DNA from: JAVBLU01 sp031553225
Lineage (GTDB): Bacteria; Bacillota; Clostridia; Christensenellales; UBA1750
NCBI GenBank assembly: GCA_031553225.1
Contig: JAVBLU010000011.1
Location: forward strand, 61,145 to 125,144
DNA: 64,000 nucleotides
Reading direction: 5' to 3'
The translations under genes were made by a program, and so were the position numbers. Under the pieces are notes generated by a model. That model was not told the origin of the DNA. It worked only from the letters and a program-made list of their open reading frames with translations, and did no database searches. Each line of letters starts with the position of its first letter. Position 1 is the stretch's first letter. Positions 16,714-25,915 of this stretch are shown in pieces.

Positions 16714-16768
16714 TATTTTGGTTTATTGCCACACGATTATCTGCTAAGATATGCGCGGACAAGCATGT

Positions 16769-18241
16769 TTATTCGTTTGTCGCGGGCGAATCTGGCAGAA
16801 GAAGCTCGTTCGCCGCTTCAGACAGGGGGCTCTCCTGTTCCTGTTCGGAGGGGCCGTTTGTTTTCGGCGTGGAATCGATGAGCCGTCTGCGCCATTTTCC
16901 GCGGGAGATGTACCAGCTGGAGAAGGCGACCGAGATGACCGGCGTTGCGTACATGGCCAGGTAGACGCCCTTCATGCCCAGCGCCGTTTGGCTAAGCACA
17001 TACGCTAGCGGCATGCGCACAACATACTGAGTGACGATGGTCAGCACCATAATGAAGAATGTGCCGCCCGAGCCGTTGATGAAGCCGTTGTTGGCGTGCA
17101 TCACCGAGAAGAGCACGTATGTCCACACCGCCACGCGCTCGCACTCCACCGCCAAGCGCACGACCTCGGCCGCGGCCGCCTCGCCCGGGTCCAAAAAGAT
17201 GGAGGCGAGCACGGGCACGAAGGCGAACACCGCAACGGACACCACCGCGGCGATGGCGGCGTTGAAGAGCGTGCCCCACCAAAGCGTTTGCCGGGCCCTG
17301 TCAAAGCGAAGCGCGCCCAGGTTCTGCCCGGTTACCGTGGAGATGGCTCCCGAGAAGGCGAAGGAGGGCATAAAGGCGAAGGAGTCGATACGGCCGATGA
17401 TGCCGTTGGCGGCAACGGCCGCCTCGCCAAAGCCGTTAATGAGGAAGGTGACGAACAGGAACATGACCGACAGGAGCGTTTGCTGCACGGACATGGGCAG
17501 CCCGAGTTTAAACATTTTGCCAAGGATCGTGCGGTCGATGCTCAGCGTGCGGCGCTCCAGGCGGATGAGCTTCTTCACGCGCACCATATATAGGAAGGCC
17601 AGCGCAAACGCCAGCCCCTGGGAGAGGATGGTCGCCCACGCCGCGCCCGCGATGCCCAGACCCAGTCCCCAGGGCGCGATAAAGATGGGGTCGAGCACGA
17701 TGTTTGTTGCGGCGGCGATGAGCGCAAACCACATGGCCGAGCGCGAGTCGCCCAAACCGCGCAGAATGGCGCCCACGGCGTTGTAGCCGAACACGAAGAT
17801 GCCGCCCATAAAGATGATGCGCAGGTATACGGCGGCGTGCTCCAGAATGGAGGGCGGCGTGTTGATGACGCGCAGGATGGGGGTACAGAACACGATGCCA
17901 GCCACGGTCATAAACGCCCCGCCGATCAGCGCGAAGGTGAGCCCCGTGTTGATCGTGCGCGTGACGCCCTCGCGGTCGGCCGCGCCCGCGTACTGGGCGA
18001 TGATGAGCGTGGAAGCCATGAAGATGGCGAGCACGAAGGAGATGATGACCATGGACACAGGGTTGGACACGCTCACAGCCGCCAGCGCCTGCGAGCCCAC
18101 CAGCCGCCCAAGCCACATGCTGTCCGCCAGGGAGTAGCAGCTCTGGATGACGTTTTGCACGAGCATGGGCCAGGCAAAACGGATGAGCAGCTTGGGAACC
18201 GATCCTTCGGTCAGGTTAACCCGGTAGGAGGTCTGTGACAT
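16769..18241 (-). CDS. MATE-family multidrug/cation efflux transporter
   Basis: A 490-residue inner-membrane exporter of the MATE family, which extrudes cationic drugs or metabolites using a Na+ or H+ gradient. About twelve hydrophobic segments are visible in two similar halves. Family signatures include LIRFAWPMLVQNVIQSCYSLADSMWLGRLVG at the N-terminus, split as two membrane-edge motifs, and the FGEAAVAANGIIGRID segment opening the second half. The C-terminal tail (about 455-490) is hydrophilic and Ser/Glu-rich. The start is preceded by GGGGG and by a promoter at 18274-18302, divergent from mutS2. Substrate not predictable. Confidence 0.92.
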   Translation of the reverse strand: MSQTSYRVNLTEGSVPKLLIRFAWPMLVQNVIQSCYSLADSMWLGRLVGSQALAAVSVSNPVSMVIISFVLAIFMASTLIIAQYAGAADREGVTRTINTGLTFALIGGAFMTVAGIVFCTPILRVINTPPSILEHAAVYLRIIFMGGIFVFGYNAVGAILRGLGDSRSAMWFALIAAATNIVLDPIFIAPWGLGLGIAGAAWATILSQGLAFALAFLYMVRVKKLIRLERRTLSIDRTILGKMFKLGLPMSVQQTLLSVMFLFVTFLINGFGEAAVAANGIIGRIDSFAFMPSFAFSGAISTVTGQNLGALRFDRARQTLWWGTLFNAAIAAVVSVAVFAFVPVLASIFLDPGEAAAAEVVRLAVECERVAVWTYVLFSVMHANNGFINGSGGTFFIMVLTIVTQYVVRMPLAYVLSQTALGMKGVYLAMYATPVISVAFSSWYISRGKWRRRLIDSTPKTNGPSEQEQESPLSEAANELLLPDSPATNE

Positions 18242-18273
18242 ATGCTAGCCCCCAGATTGTGAAATATTTATAA

Positions 18274-18302
18274 ATTCTAGCATAGCAGAGGACGGCAAGC
18301 AA
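18274..18302 (-). promoter_or_regulatory. Sigma-A-type promoter for the MATE gene
   Basis: On the minus strand TTGCTT (18302-18297) and TAGAAT (18279-18274) with a 17-bp spacer, 32 bp before the start codon. Confidence 0.55.
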
Positions 18303-18311
18303 GATCAAATG

Positions 18312-18340
18312 TTTCCTTTCGGCAAAAAATCATGTACAAT
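18312..18340 (+). promoter_or_regulatory. Sigma-A-type promoter for mutS2
   Basis: TTTCCT (18312-18317, weak) and TACAAT (18335-18340) with a 17-bp spacer, 29 bp before the mutS2 ATG. Confidence 0.5.
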
Positions 18341-18369
18341 GAAGACAACAAACGCATGGAGGGCCTGTC

Positions 18370-20727
18370 ATGGAGGAGCGCAGTCTGCGCGTTCTGGAGT
18401 TTACGAAGATACGCGACCGGCTTTGCGAGCGCGCCGTGGGCGAGCCGGGCCGGGAGCTTTGCGCCGCCCTTGCGCCCATGAGCGACCTTCAGGAGGTGCG
18501 CCTGGCGCTTTCCTATACGGACGAGGCGGACGTGTGCCTGTCGTTTATGGGCACGAACCCCGTGCACGGCTACGAGGATATACGGCCGTGCCTTACGCGC
18601 GCGGCGCTGGGCGCGGCGCTGTCCATGCGCGAGCTGCTCGCCTGCGCGTCCTTCCTGCGCGCGGTGCGCGGCACGAAGAAGAGCCTGCAAAACCGAGACG
18701 AGCAGCCGCTGCTGCGCGACCTGGCCATGGCGCTCACCAGCCTTTCCTCGGCCGAGGAAGCGATCTCCGCGGCCATCATCTCCGAGGAGGAGATGGCCGA
18801 CAACGCCTCGCCCGCCCTGGGCGACATCCGCCGCAAGAAACGCGTGGCGAACGACCGCATCCGCGACCGGCTGCAGGCTTTTTTGCACAGCCAAACCACG
18901 CAGAAGTACCTGCAGGAACCCATCATCACCATGCGCTCCGGCCGGTATGTGCTGCCTGTAAAGCAGGAGGCGCGCCAGTTTGTGCCGGGTATCGTGCACG
19001 ACCAAAGCGGCAGCGGGGCCACCCTGTTCATCGAGCCTATGGCGGTTGTGGAGATCAACAACGACCTGCGCCAGCTTTCGGCCGAGGAAGCCGAGGAGAT
19101 AGAGCGCATTTTGGCCGCGCTTACAGCCATGCTCGCCCCGGATGCGCAGGCCCTTCGGCGGAACGTGGAGCTGCTGGCGGAGCTGGATTTCTGCTTTGCC
19201 AAAGCCTCCCTCGGGCGCTCCATGCGCGGGGTTGCGCCCGAGCTGAACGAGCGCGGCTACATTCACCTAAAGCGTGCGCGGCATCCCCTGCTGAACCAGG
19301 ACACGGTGGTGCCTATCGATCTTTGGTTGGGCGAGCAGTTCACCACGCTTGTGGTCACCGGCCCGAACACCGGCGGCAAGACCGTCACCTTAAAAACCGT
19401 CGGCCTGCTTACTTTGATGGCCCAGGCCGGGCTGTTCATACCGGCGGATCTGGGCTCGCAGATGCCGGTGTTCGACGCCGTGTACGCCGATATCGGCGAC
19501 GAGCAGAGCATCGAGCAGTCGCTGTCCACCTTCTCCGGGCACATGACGAACATCGTGCACATCGTGCAGCTGGTGGGCCCCGGGTCGCTGGCGCTGTTTG
19601 ACGAGCTGGGCGCGGGTACCGACCCCACCGAGGGCGCGGCGCTGGCTATGGCTGTGCTGGATCACCTGAGGGGAAAGCACGTGCGCACCCTGGCCACCAC
19701 GCACTATTCCGAGCTGAAGGCCTACGCCCTGACGCACGAGGGCGTGGAGAACGCCTCCGTGGAGTTCAACGTGGAGACGCTGCGGCCGACCTACCGCCTG
19801 TCCATCGGCGTGCCGGGCAAATCCAACGCCTTTGAGATCTCCAGGCGCCTGGGCCTTCCCGGCGAGCTCATTGAGGAGGCGCAGGCCCGCCTCTCCCAGG
19901 AGCAGATCCGCTTCGAGGACATCATCCAGTCCGCCGAGTACCACCGCCAGGTGGCGCAAAAGGAGCGGCAGCTGGCCGAGGAGGCCGCCGTGGAGATGAC
20001 CCGGCTGCGCGACGAGGCCGAGCGGCTGCGCCGCCAGGTGGAGGAGCAGCGCGCCACGCTGATGACCAAGGCCAAGGACGAGGCGCGCACCCTGGTAAAG
20101 CGCTACAAGCAGGAGGCCGAGGAAGTTATCGCCCGGCTGCGGCAGGTGGAGAAGGAGGCCTCCTCCGAGCGCGCGCGCGCCGTGCAGGAAAGCCGAAAAT
20201 CGCTCGACACGGCTATCTCCAGCCTCACCGAGAACGCCCTGCCCGGCGGCGGCATGAACCTGACGCCCCCGCCCAAGGACGTGAAGGTGGGGCAGAGGGT
20301 ACACATCATCCACCTGAACGTGGACGGCGTGGTGGCCGCCCCTGTGAACCAGAAGGACGAGCTGCTCGTGCAGGCGGGCTTGATGAAGCTGACCGTGCCG
20401 CGCATGGGGCTTCGGCTGGCCGAGCAGCAAAAGGAGCAGAAAAGGGGCTCCGGCAAGGGCGTGGACATGGCGGCCCGCGCGAGCGTTCCGCTGCAGGTGG
20501 ACGTGCGGGGCATGACCACCGACGAGGCGCAGCTGGCCGTGGACAGCTACCTGGACGAGGCGTTTCTGGCCGGGCTGTCCGAGGTGACGGTGGTGCATGG
20601 CAAGGGCACGGGCGCGCTGCGCGCCTTCCTGCAGCAGCATTTTCGCAGGCATCCGCACATTGCGGAGTTCCGTTTGGGCAGGTTTGGCGAGGGAGAGGAC
20701 GGCGTGACCGTGGTGAAGCTGAAATGA
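18370..20727 (+). CDS. mutS2: Endonuclease/ATPase MutS2
   Basis: A 785-residue MutS2. Unlike MutS it lacks the mismatch-recognition domain and carries a C-terminal Smr nuclease. Known roles are suppression of homologous recombination and, in Bacillus, rescue of collided ribosomes. The core/clamp region is followed by the ABC-type ATPase with Walker A GPNTGGKT (about 331-338), the Walker B region LALFDELGAGTDP and TLATTHYSELK. A long coiled coil (about 510-620, RQVAQKERQLAEEAA) and a KOW-like segment precede the Smr domain (about 705-785; VDVRGM and HGKGTGALR). SD GGAGGG precedes the ATG. The stop overlaps the next gene (ATGA). Confidence 0.96.
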   Translation: MEERSLRVLEFTKIRDRLCERAVGEPGRELCAALAPMSDLQEVRLALSYTDEADVCLSFMGTNPVHGYEDIRPCLTRAALGAALSMRELLACASFLRAVRGTKKSLQNRDEQPLLRDLAMALTSLSSAEEAISAAIISEEEMADNASPALGDIRRKKRVANDRIRDRLQAFLHSQTTQKYLQEPIITMRSGRYVLPVKQEARQFVPGIVHDQSGSGATLFIEPMAVVEINNDLRQLSAEEAEEIERILAALTAMLAPDAQALRRNVELLAELDFCFAKASLGRSMRGVAPELNERGYIHLKRARHPLLNQDTVVPIDLWLGEQFTTLVVTGPNTGGKTVTLKTVGLLTLMAQAGLFIPADLGSQMPVFDAVYADIGDEQSIEQSLSTFSGHMTNIVHIVQLVGPGSLALFDELGAGTDPTEGAALAMAVLDHLRGKHVRTLATTHYSELKAYALTHEGVENASVEFNVETLRPTYRLSIGVPGKSNAFEISRRLGLPGELIEEAQARLSQEQIRFEDIIQSAEYHRQVAQKERQLAEEAAVEMTRLRDEAERLRRQVEEQRATLMTKAKDEARTLVKRYKQEAEEVIARLRQVEKEASSERARAVQESRKSLDTAISSLTENALPGGGMNLTPPPKDVKVGQRVHIIHLNVDGVVAAPVNQKDELLVQAGLMKLTVPRMGLRLAEQQKEQKRGSGKGVDMAARASVPLQVDVRGMTTDEAQLAVDSYLDEAFLAGLSEVTVVHGKGTGALRAFLQQHFRRHPHIAEFRLGRFGEGEDGVTVVKLK

Positions 20728-21215
20728 CCCCGCGCATCGCCTGCGGCGACCGGGCGGCCTTCCTGTCGCTTCTTCGCGGCGCGGCAAAATGGCTGGAGGA
20801 TTCCGGCCGCGGCATGTGGCCGCCCGAAGAGATTGCCCCTGAGGCCTTTGCGCACCTTCCGGACGAGGCCTTCGTGGTCGCCTACGACGCCGACCGTCCG
20901 GTCGGCGCCATGACGCTCACCTTCGCCGACCCGCTTTTTTGGCCGGACGTTCCTGCGGGCCGGTCGGGCTACATTCATAAGCTGTGCATCGACCGCGCCT
21001 ACGCCGGGCAGGCCCTGCCCGAAGCGCTTCTGGCTTTCGCCGAAGCGCTTTGCAGGCAAAGGGGCATCCCCGCGCTGCGTCTGGATACCGGCGCGGACCG
21101 CGAAAAATTGCGCGCCCTGTACGCCCGCCTGGGCTTTGCCGAAGTGGGCATCCTGTCCGTCTGCCCGGAATGGACCGCCGTTCTCCTGTGCAAACCCCTG
21201 CTCCCGGCCCTCTAG
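20724..21215 (+). CDS. GNAT-family N-acetyltransferase
   Basis: A 163-residue single-domain GNAT. The acetyl-CoA-binding region is divergent: IHKLCIDRAYAGQALPEALLAFAEA replaces the usual Q/RxxGxG/A loop with YAGQALP. The C-terminal strand pattern (LRLDTGADREKLRALYARLGFAEVG) is typical of the fold. The start overlaps the mutS2 stop by 4 bp, so it is translated from the same mRNA. Substrate unknown. Confidence 0.85.
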   Translation: MTPRIACGDRAAFLSLLRGAAKWLEDSGRGMWPPEEIAPEAFAHLPDEAFVVAYDADRPVGAMTLTFADPLFWPDVPAGRSGYIHKLCIDRAYAGQALPEALLAFAEALCRQRGIPALRLDTGADREKLRALYARLGFAEVGILSVCPEWTAVLLCKPLLPAL

Positions 21216-21245
21216 CGCGCACATACATATAGAGGAGGCTTTTCC

Positions 21246-21935
21246 ATGAAGGAAAAAAGCCGCATTCTCGTTGTGGACGACGACCGCAACATCCGCCAGC
21301 TCGTACGGCTGTACCTGGAGAAGGACGGATTTGAGGTGCACGAGGCGGAGACGGGGGACAAGGGCCTGGACGCGTTCCGCAAGCAGCCGCCCGACCTGAT
21401 GCTGCTGGACCTGATGCTGCCCGGCATGGACGGCTGGCAGGTGTGCCGCGAGGTGCGCAAGGTGTCCAACATCCCCATCATCATGCTCACCGCCAAGGAC
21501 GAAACCTTCGACAAGGTGCTGGGCCTGGAGCTGGGCGCGGACGACTACGTCACCAAGCCCTTCGATCCCAAGGAGCTCATCGCCCGTATCAAGGCCGTGG
21601 CGCGCCGTACGCAGAACGCCGTGCCGCCCGCCAAGGAGATCATCTTCCCCAACCTCGTCATCAACATGACGAACTACGTGGTCACCTGCGACGGTACGGA
21701 TATGGAGCTGCCCCCCAAGGAGATCGAGCTGCTCTTCCACCTGGCCTCCCATCCCAACCAGGTGTTCACCCGCGAGCAGCTGCTCGAGCAGGTGTGGGGG
21801 TTTGACTATTTCGGCGACAGCCGCACCGTGGACGTGCACGTTAAACGCCTGCGCGAAAAAATTCAGGGCGATAGCGATCACAATTGGCAGATCAAGACCG
21901 TTTGGGGCGTTGGCTATAAGTTTGAGGTCAAGTAG
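21246..21935 (+). CDS. OmpR/PhoB-family response regulator
   Basis: A 229-residue DNA-binding regulator. The receiver domain (1-120) has VVDDDRN, phospho-acceptor Asp55 in LLDLMLPG and the switch Lys of TKPFDP. A winged-helix domain follows (about 132-228), with the recognition region RTVDVHVKRLREKI and the wing VWGVGYKFE. SD GAGGAGG precedes the ATG. The cognate kinase begins 66 bp downstream and an HtrA protease follows, an arrangement like CssRS-HtrA in Bacillus, where the system senses misfolded secreted proteins. That parallel rests on gene order and is an inference. Confidence 0.93.
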   Translation: MKEKSRILVVDDDRNIRQLVRLYLEKDGFEVHEAETGDKGLDAFRKQPPDLMLLDLMLPGMDGWQVCREVRKVSNIPIIMLTAKDETFDKVLGLELGADDYVTKPFDPKELIARIKAVARRTQNAVPPAKEIIFPNLVINMTNYVVTCDGTDMELPPKEIELLFHLASHPNQVFTREQLLEQVWGFDYFGDSRTVDVHVKRLREKIQGDSDHNWQIKTVWGVGYKFEVK

Positions 21936-22001
21936 CCCGCGCCGCCGGCCCCATGCGCCGCCGCGTTGCGGCGATGCGCCGGGCCGCTTGGAGGGAACCC
22001 C

Positions 22002-23486
22002 TTGAAAACGCTGTTTTCCCGCGTGTTTTACGCCGTCGTCGCCACAACGTTCGTGCTCGTGCTCACGCTGTCCACGCTCATTATGGGCATCGTGGGCGAT
22101 CAAAACTACAGCCAGTCGGTGCGGATGATGATCGAGCGGGCCAAGGAGCTGGCGGGCATCATGGAGTCCACCCCTACGATGAACATGGCCATGCAGTCCT
22201 ACCTCGGCCGCCGCATCAACAGCGTGGGCGAGAGTATGAAGGCTCCCGTGTGGATTGTAAACGCCAGCGGCATTCGCGTATACGCCAGCGGAGAGTCGTC
22301 CACGGAGGGGCTGATCACTTTTGACGAGCTCGTTGCGTATCTGCCCGAGCTCACCTCCGGCAAGACCGACGCCTTGGTGATGCCCGGCGCGTTTGACAAG
22401 CGCCTCAACATGAAGTGCGTCTCCGTAGGCGTGCCGTATCACGACGGGGTCGGCTCTGCGCGCGTGAGCGGCGTGGTGATTGTGAACGCGCGCTTGAGCG
22501 ACCTCACCAAGGGGTACGGCGACATGCTGCCCCTGGTGGTCGGCCGCTCCATCGTGGCGCTCATGGCCGGCATGGTCATCTCCTGGGTCATCGCCCAGTC
22601 CATCGCCCGCCCGGTACGCAGCATCGCCCGCGCCGCGCACGGCATCTCCAAGGGCGATTTTTCCAAACGCGTGCATATGCCCGGCCGCAAGGACGAGGTG
22701 GGCCAGCTGGCAGCCGCCTTCAACGACATGGCCACCGAGCTTGAGGGCATGGAGAGCGTACGGCGCGCGTTCGTGGCCAACGTTTCTCACGAGCTGCGCT
22801 CGCCCATGACGAGCGTGCAGGGCTACGTACAGGGCATGCTGGACGGGGTAATCCCGCCCGAGGACTATCAGCGCTATCTGGGCGTTGTGAACGACGAGTG
22901 CAAACGCCTCACCAGCCTCATCAGCGACCTGCTCGACCTCTCGCGCATCGAGGGCGGCAACGTGCCCCTGCACATCCAGCCCTTTGACATCAACGAGCTG
23001 ATCCGGCGCGTGCTCATCAAGTACGAGGGACGCATCGAGGGCAGGCATCAGGGCGTAACGCTGCGCTACCGCGAGCCGCAGCTGGTCGTGGAAGCGGATG
23101 CGGCGCGCATCGAGCAGGTGCTCTCCAACCTCGTGGACAACGCCTGCAAGTTCGCCTCCGAAGGCGGCCACATCACCGTATCCACCTACACCAAGGGCGC
23201 CGAGGCCGTCATCGCCGTGTCGGACGACGGCCCGGGCATCGCCTCCGAGGATCTGCCCTACGTGTTCGACCGCTTCTACAAAGCCGACAAATCGCATTCC
23301 GGCCAGGGCACGGGCCTTGGGCTGTCCATCACACAGCGCATTGTGGAGCAGCACGGCCAGCAGATCGTCGTGCGCTCAGAGCCGGGGCACGGCGCCACGT
23401 TCGCTTTTACGCTCAAGGCGGCGGGCGCGCAAAAAAACGAAATTCCTTTACAGGTCGTTCATGGATTTGACAAAAAGCGGGGATAG
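22002..23486 (+). CDS. Membrane sensor histidine kinase (HAMP-HisKA-HATPase)
   Basis: A 494-residue kinase paired with the upstream regulator. The first membrane helix is at about 6-28; an extracellular sensor of ~140 residues follows and the second helix lies at about 170-192. Then come a HAMP domain (RPVRSIARAAHGISKGDF), the phosphorylated His263 in VANVSHELRSPM, and the ATPase domain with NLVDNACKF, DDGPGI and GTGLGL. The TTG start at 22002 is chosen because GGAGGG lies six to seven bases upstream and the protein then begins directly with the membrane helix; the upstream ATGs lack ribosome sites. The stop is 52 bp before the protease gene. Confidence 0.93.
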   Translation: MKTLFSRVFYAVVATTFVLVLTLSTLIMGIVGDQNYSQSVRMMIERAKELAGIMESTPTMNMAMQSYLGRRINSVGESMKAPVWIVNASGIRVYASGESSTEGLITFDELVAYLPELTSGKTDALVMPGAFDKRLNMKCVSVGVPYHDGVGSARVSGVVIVNARLSDLTKGYGDMLPLVVGRSIVALMAGMVISWVIAQSIARPVRSIARAAHGISKGDFSKRVHMPGRKDEVGQLAAAFNDMATELEGMESVRRAFVANVSHELRSPMTSVQGYVQGMLDGVIPPEDYQRYLGVVNDECKRLTSLISDLLDLSRIEGGNVPLHIQPFDINELIRRVLIKYEGRIEGRHQGVTLRYREPQLVVEADAARIEQVLSNLVDNACKFASEGGHITVSTYTKGAEAVIAVSDDGPGIASEDLPYVFDRFYKADKSHSGQGTGLGLSITQRIVEQHGQQIVVRSEPGHGATFAFTLKAAGAQKNEIPLQVVHGFDKKRG

Positions 23487-23538
23487 AATAGGGGCAGATG
23501 AACAACCAAGGGTCGCCAAACGCTAAGGAGGCTGCACC

Positions 23539-24873
23539 ATGAACGATTTTTATGATTACGAACCGCACCGCAGGCAACCGGGCGGAGGCGGCGGACGCTG
23601 GATGGCGTTCATCGCCGTCGCGCTCATCTTCGCCGTGCTGGGCGGCCTGGGCGTGGCCGCGCTCACGAACGTCTCCGGCCGCAACGGCTCGCCCGACGGC
23701 GCGCCCGTGCAGGCCAATCTAACCGCGCCCACCGCAGCGCCCACCGCGTCCCCCGCGCCCGCCGTATCCGCCACGCAGACACTGCCCAACCTGGGCGGCA
23801 AAGCCTTCATCCTTACGGGCGACAACCCGGTGGTGGACATCGCCGAAAAGCTCACGCCCTCCGTCGTGGGCATCAACAACTACCAAATGATCACCTATCC
23901 CAGCTATTACGGCTTCTTCGGCGGCGGCCGCCAGCCCCAGCAGCAGCAGCCCGCGCAGGAGACCCTGTACTCCACGGGCTCGGGCGTGATCATCACCCAG
24001 GACGGCTACATCATCACGAACAACCATGTGGTGGCGGACGCCGCCCGTCTCACCGTCACCCTGCCCGGCGCCGACGACGAGATCGACGCCAAGCTGGTCG
24101 GTCGCGACGCGAACACCGATCTGGCCGTGCTGAAGATCGATCGGTCCGGGCTGCCCGCCGCGCCCCTGGGCGATTCCAGGCAGCTGCGCGTGGGCGAGCT
24201 GGCCATCGCCATCGGCAACCCCCTGGGCTCCGAGCTGGCCGGAACGGTCACGGTGGGCGTTATCTCCGCTTTGGACCGCAAGATTGAGCACGAGGGCCAA
24301 ACCTTCACCATGATCCAGACGGATGCGGCCATCAGCCCGGGCAACTCGGGCGGCGCGCTCATCAACTCACGCGGCGAGGTCATCGGCATCAACACCATGA
24401 AATCTTCCGGCTCGGGCAGCGACGCCTCCGTGGAGGGCATTGGGTTCGCCATCCCCATCTCCGACGCCATGCCCATCGTGGAGGAGCTCATCCAGCACGG
24501 CAAGGTGTCCCGGCCCATGCTGGGCATCACCGGCCAGGAGGTCGGCACCCTTTCCCAGACCTATAACATCCCCCAAGGCGTTATCGTCACGAGCGTCGTG
24601 CAGGGCGGACCGGCCGACAGAGCCGGCCTGCAGCAGTACGACATCATCACCAAGATCGACGATAAGGACATCACCACCTTTACCGATCTGTCCAGCCTCG
24701 TTCAAAGCCACAAGATCGGCGACACGGTTACGGTGAACGTATTTCGCGACAAGAACCAGCCGAATATGACGATGAAGGTTACCCTTTCCGAGATGACCGA
24801 CCAGGAGGCCGCGGCCCCGGACAGCTCCCAGGCGCCCCAGGCCACTCCGCAGCCCTGGCCGCCGGCGCGCTAG
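23539..24873 (+). CDS. HtrA/DegP-like membrane-anchored serine protease (S1C)
   Basis: A 444-residue quality-control protease. A short cytosolic N-terminus and one membrane anchor (about 20-42) are followed by an Ala/Pro/Thr linker. The trypsin-like domain carries the triad His163 (NNHVV), Asp194 (NTDLAVLK) and Ser270 (SPGNSGGAL). A single PDZ domain (about 325-415: LGITGQEVG, QGVIVTSVVQGGPADRAGL) binds substrate C-termini. The C-terminal tail is Ala/Pro/Gln-rich. The catalytic domain should face outwards and degrade misfolded exported proteins. SD AAGGAGG precedes the ATG. Its place behind a two-component system suggests envelope-stress control. A strong terminator follows. Confidence 0.95.
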   Translation: MNDFYDYEPHRRQPGGGGGRWMAFIAVALIFAVLGGLGVAALTNVSGRNGSPDGAPVQANLTAPTAAPTASPAPAVSATQTLPNLGGKAFILTGDNPVVDIAEKLTPSVVGINNYQMITYPSYYGFFGGGRQPQQQQPAQETLYSTGSGVIITQDGYIITNNHVVADAARLTVTLPGADDEIDAKLVGRDANTDLAVLKIDRSGLPAAPLGDSRQLRVGELAIAIGNPLGSELAGTVTVGVISALDRKIEHEGQTFTMIQTDAAISPGNSGGALINSRGEVIGINTMKSSGSGSDASVEGIGFAIPISDAMPIVEELIQHGKVSRPMLGITGQEVGTLSQTYNIPQGVIVTSVVQGGPADRAGLQQYDIITKIDDKDITTFTDLSSLVQSHKIGDTVTVNVFRDKNQPNMTMKVTLSEMTDQEAAAPDSSQAPQATPQPWPPAR

Positions 24874-24918
24874 CCGGCGTCGCCCGCTCCGACAGCGGCT
24901 TCTCCGAAAGACGCCCCC

Positions 24919-24950
24919 AAAACCCCGCGGCATAGCGCCGCGGGGTTTTT
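24919..24950 (+). terminator. Rho-independent terminator after the HtrA gene
   Basis: ACCCCGCGGC (24922-24931) pairs with GCCGCGGGGT (24937-24946) around a 5-base loop, extended by A/T pairs and followed by TTTTT. It closes the two-component/HtrA transcript. Confidence 0.9.
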
Positions 24951-24964
24951 CATGCCGTATCGTA

Positions 24965-24993
24965 TTGTGGTACATGATCGTAGGATCTATAAT
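24965..24993 (+). promoter_or_regulatory. Sigma-A-type promoter for the M55 peptidase
   Basis: TTGTGG (24965-24970) and a consensus TATAAT (24988-24993) with a 17-bp spacer, 31 bp before the ATG. Confidence 0.65.
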
Positions 24994-25024
24994 GTCGGCA
25001 GACGCACAAACGGAGGTGGAACCC

Positions 25025-25822
25025 ATGAAGGTCTTCATCAGCGCGGACATTGAGGGCGTGACGACCACCACGAACTGGAGCGAATGCGATCCCTCGCATC
25101 CATCGTACGCGCGCCACGCCGAACAGATGACCCGCGAGGTCGCCGCCGCGTGCGAGGGCGCAAACGCTGCCGGGGCGACGCAAATTTACGTTAAGGACGC
25201 GCACGGAGGCGGCCTGAACATCAACATAGCCGAGCTGCCGGAGAACGCAACGCTCATACGCGCCTCCTCCGGGCATCCGTACTGCATGGTCGAGGGAATC
25301 GACCAAACCTTCGACGCCTGTATGTTCGTCGGGTATCACTCCGCGGCCGGGCGGTGCGGCAATCCGCTGTCGCATACCTTCACCACAAGAAACATCTATA
25401 CGAAGCTCAACGGCCGCCTGGTCAGCGAATTTATGCTGTACAGCCGCGCCGCGGCGCTGGAGGGCGTGCCCACCGTGTTTCTGGCCGGAGACCGAATGCT
25501 CTGCGAGGACTATCGGGATCTGCACCCGAGCCTCGTCACCGTGCCGGTGAAGGACGGAATCGGCGCGCTGACCATGAACACATCGCCCCGCAGAACCCTC
25601 GCGCAGATCAGGGACGGCGCGAAAGCCGCGCTTTTGCAGGATCTGTCCCGCGCAAGGGTCAAGGTGGAGGGCCCCTTCACGCTGGAGCTGTGCTACAAGG
25701 AGCATACGGCCGCCGTACGGTGCTCGTATTATCCCGGCGTCACATGCGTGAGCGACAACACGCTGCTCTTTGAATCGGACAGCTACTTCGAGGTGCTGCG
25801 CGCGCTCATGTTCCTGTTCTGA
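25025..25822 (+). CDS. M55-family D-aminopeptidase (DppA-like)
   Basis: A 265-residue zinc aminopeptidase of the DppA family, which releases N-terminal D-amino acids such as D-Ala, probably from peptidoglycan peptides. The metal-binding strand SADIEG is at residues 6-11 (Asp8 and Glu10 as in DppA). KDAHGGG, VGYHS and SHTF supply the histidines expected for metal binding and catalysis. There is no signal peptide, so it acts in the cytosol. ATG 25025 has GGAGGTGG upstream. DppA sits in a dipeptide-transport operon in Bacillus; here it stands alone between its own promoter and a convergent terminator. Confidence 0.9.
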   Translation: MKVFISADIEGVTTTTNWSECDPSHPSYARHAEQMTREVAAACEGANAAGATQIYVKDAHGGGLNINIAELPENATLIRASSGHPYCMVEGIDQTFDACMFVGYHSAAGRCGNPLSHTFTTRNIYTKLNGRLVSEFMLYSRAAALEGVPTVFLAGDRMLCEDYRDLHPSLVTVPVKDGIGALTMNTSPRRTLAQIRDGAKAALLQDLSRARVKVEGPFTLELCYKEHTAAVRCSYYPGVTCVSDNTLLFESDSYFEVLRALMFLF

Positions 25823-25853
25823 CCCCCGCCTGGCGCCCGGCGTATGGCAAAAC

Positions 25854-25908
25854 AAAAACCAACGCATGTCTGCAGCAATAGCCGGGGCAGACATGCGTTG
25901 GCGGTTTT
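25854..25908. terminator. Bidirectional terminator between the M55 and GGDEF genes
   Basis: Perfect 15-bp arms at 25859-25873 and 25887-25901 around a 13-base loop, flanked by AAAAA (25854-25858) on the left and TTTT (25905-25908) on the right. It serves both convergent genes. Confidence 0.9.
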
Positions 25909-25915
25909 GCAGGCG

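Noticed and set aside
20547..23354. A 935-codon minus-strand frame across mutS2, the GNAT and the two-component genes
   Set aside because: It opposes four confidently identified genes and its translation shows no domain.
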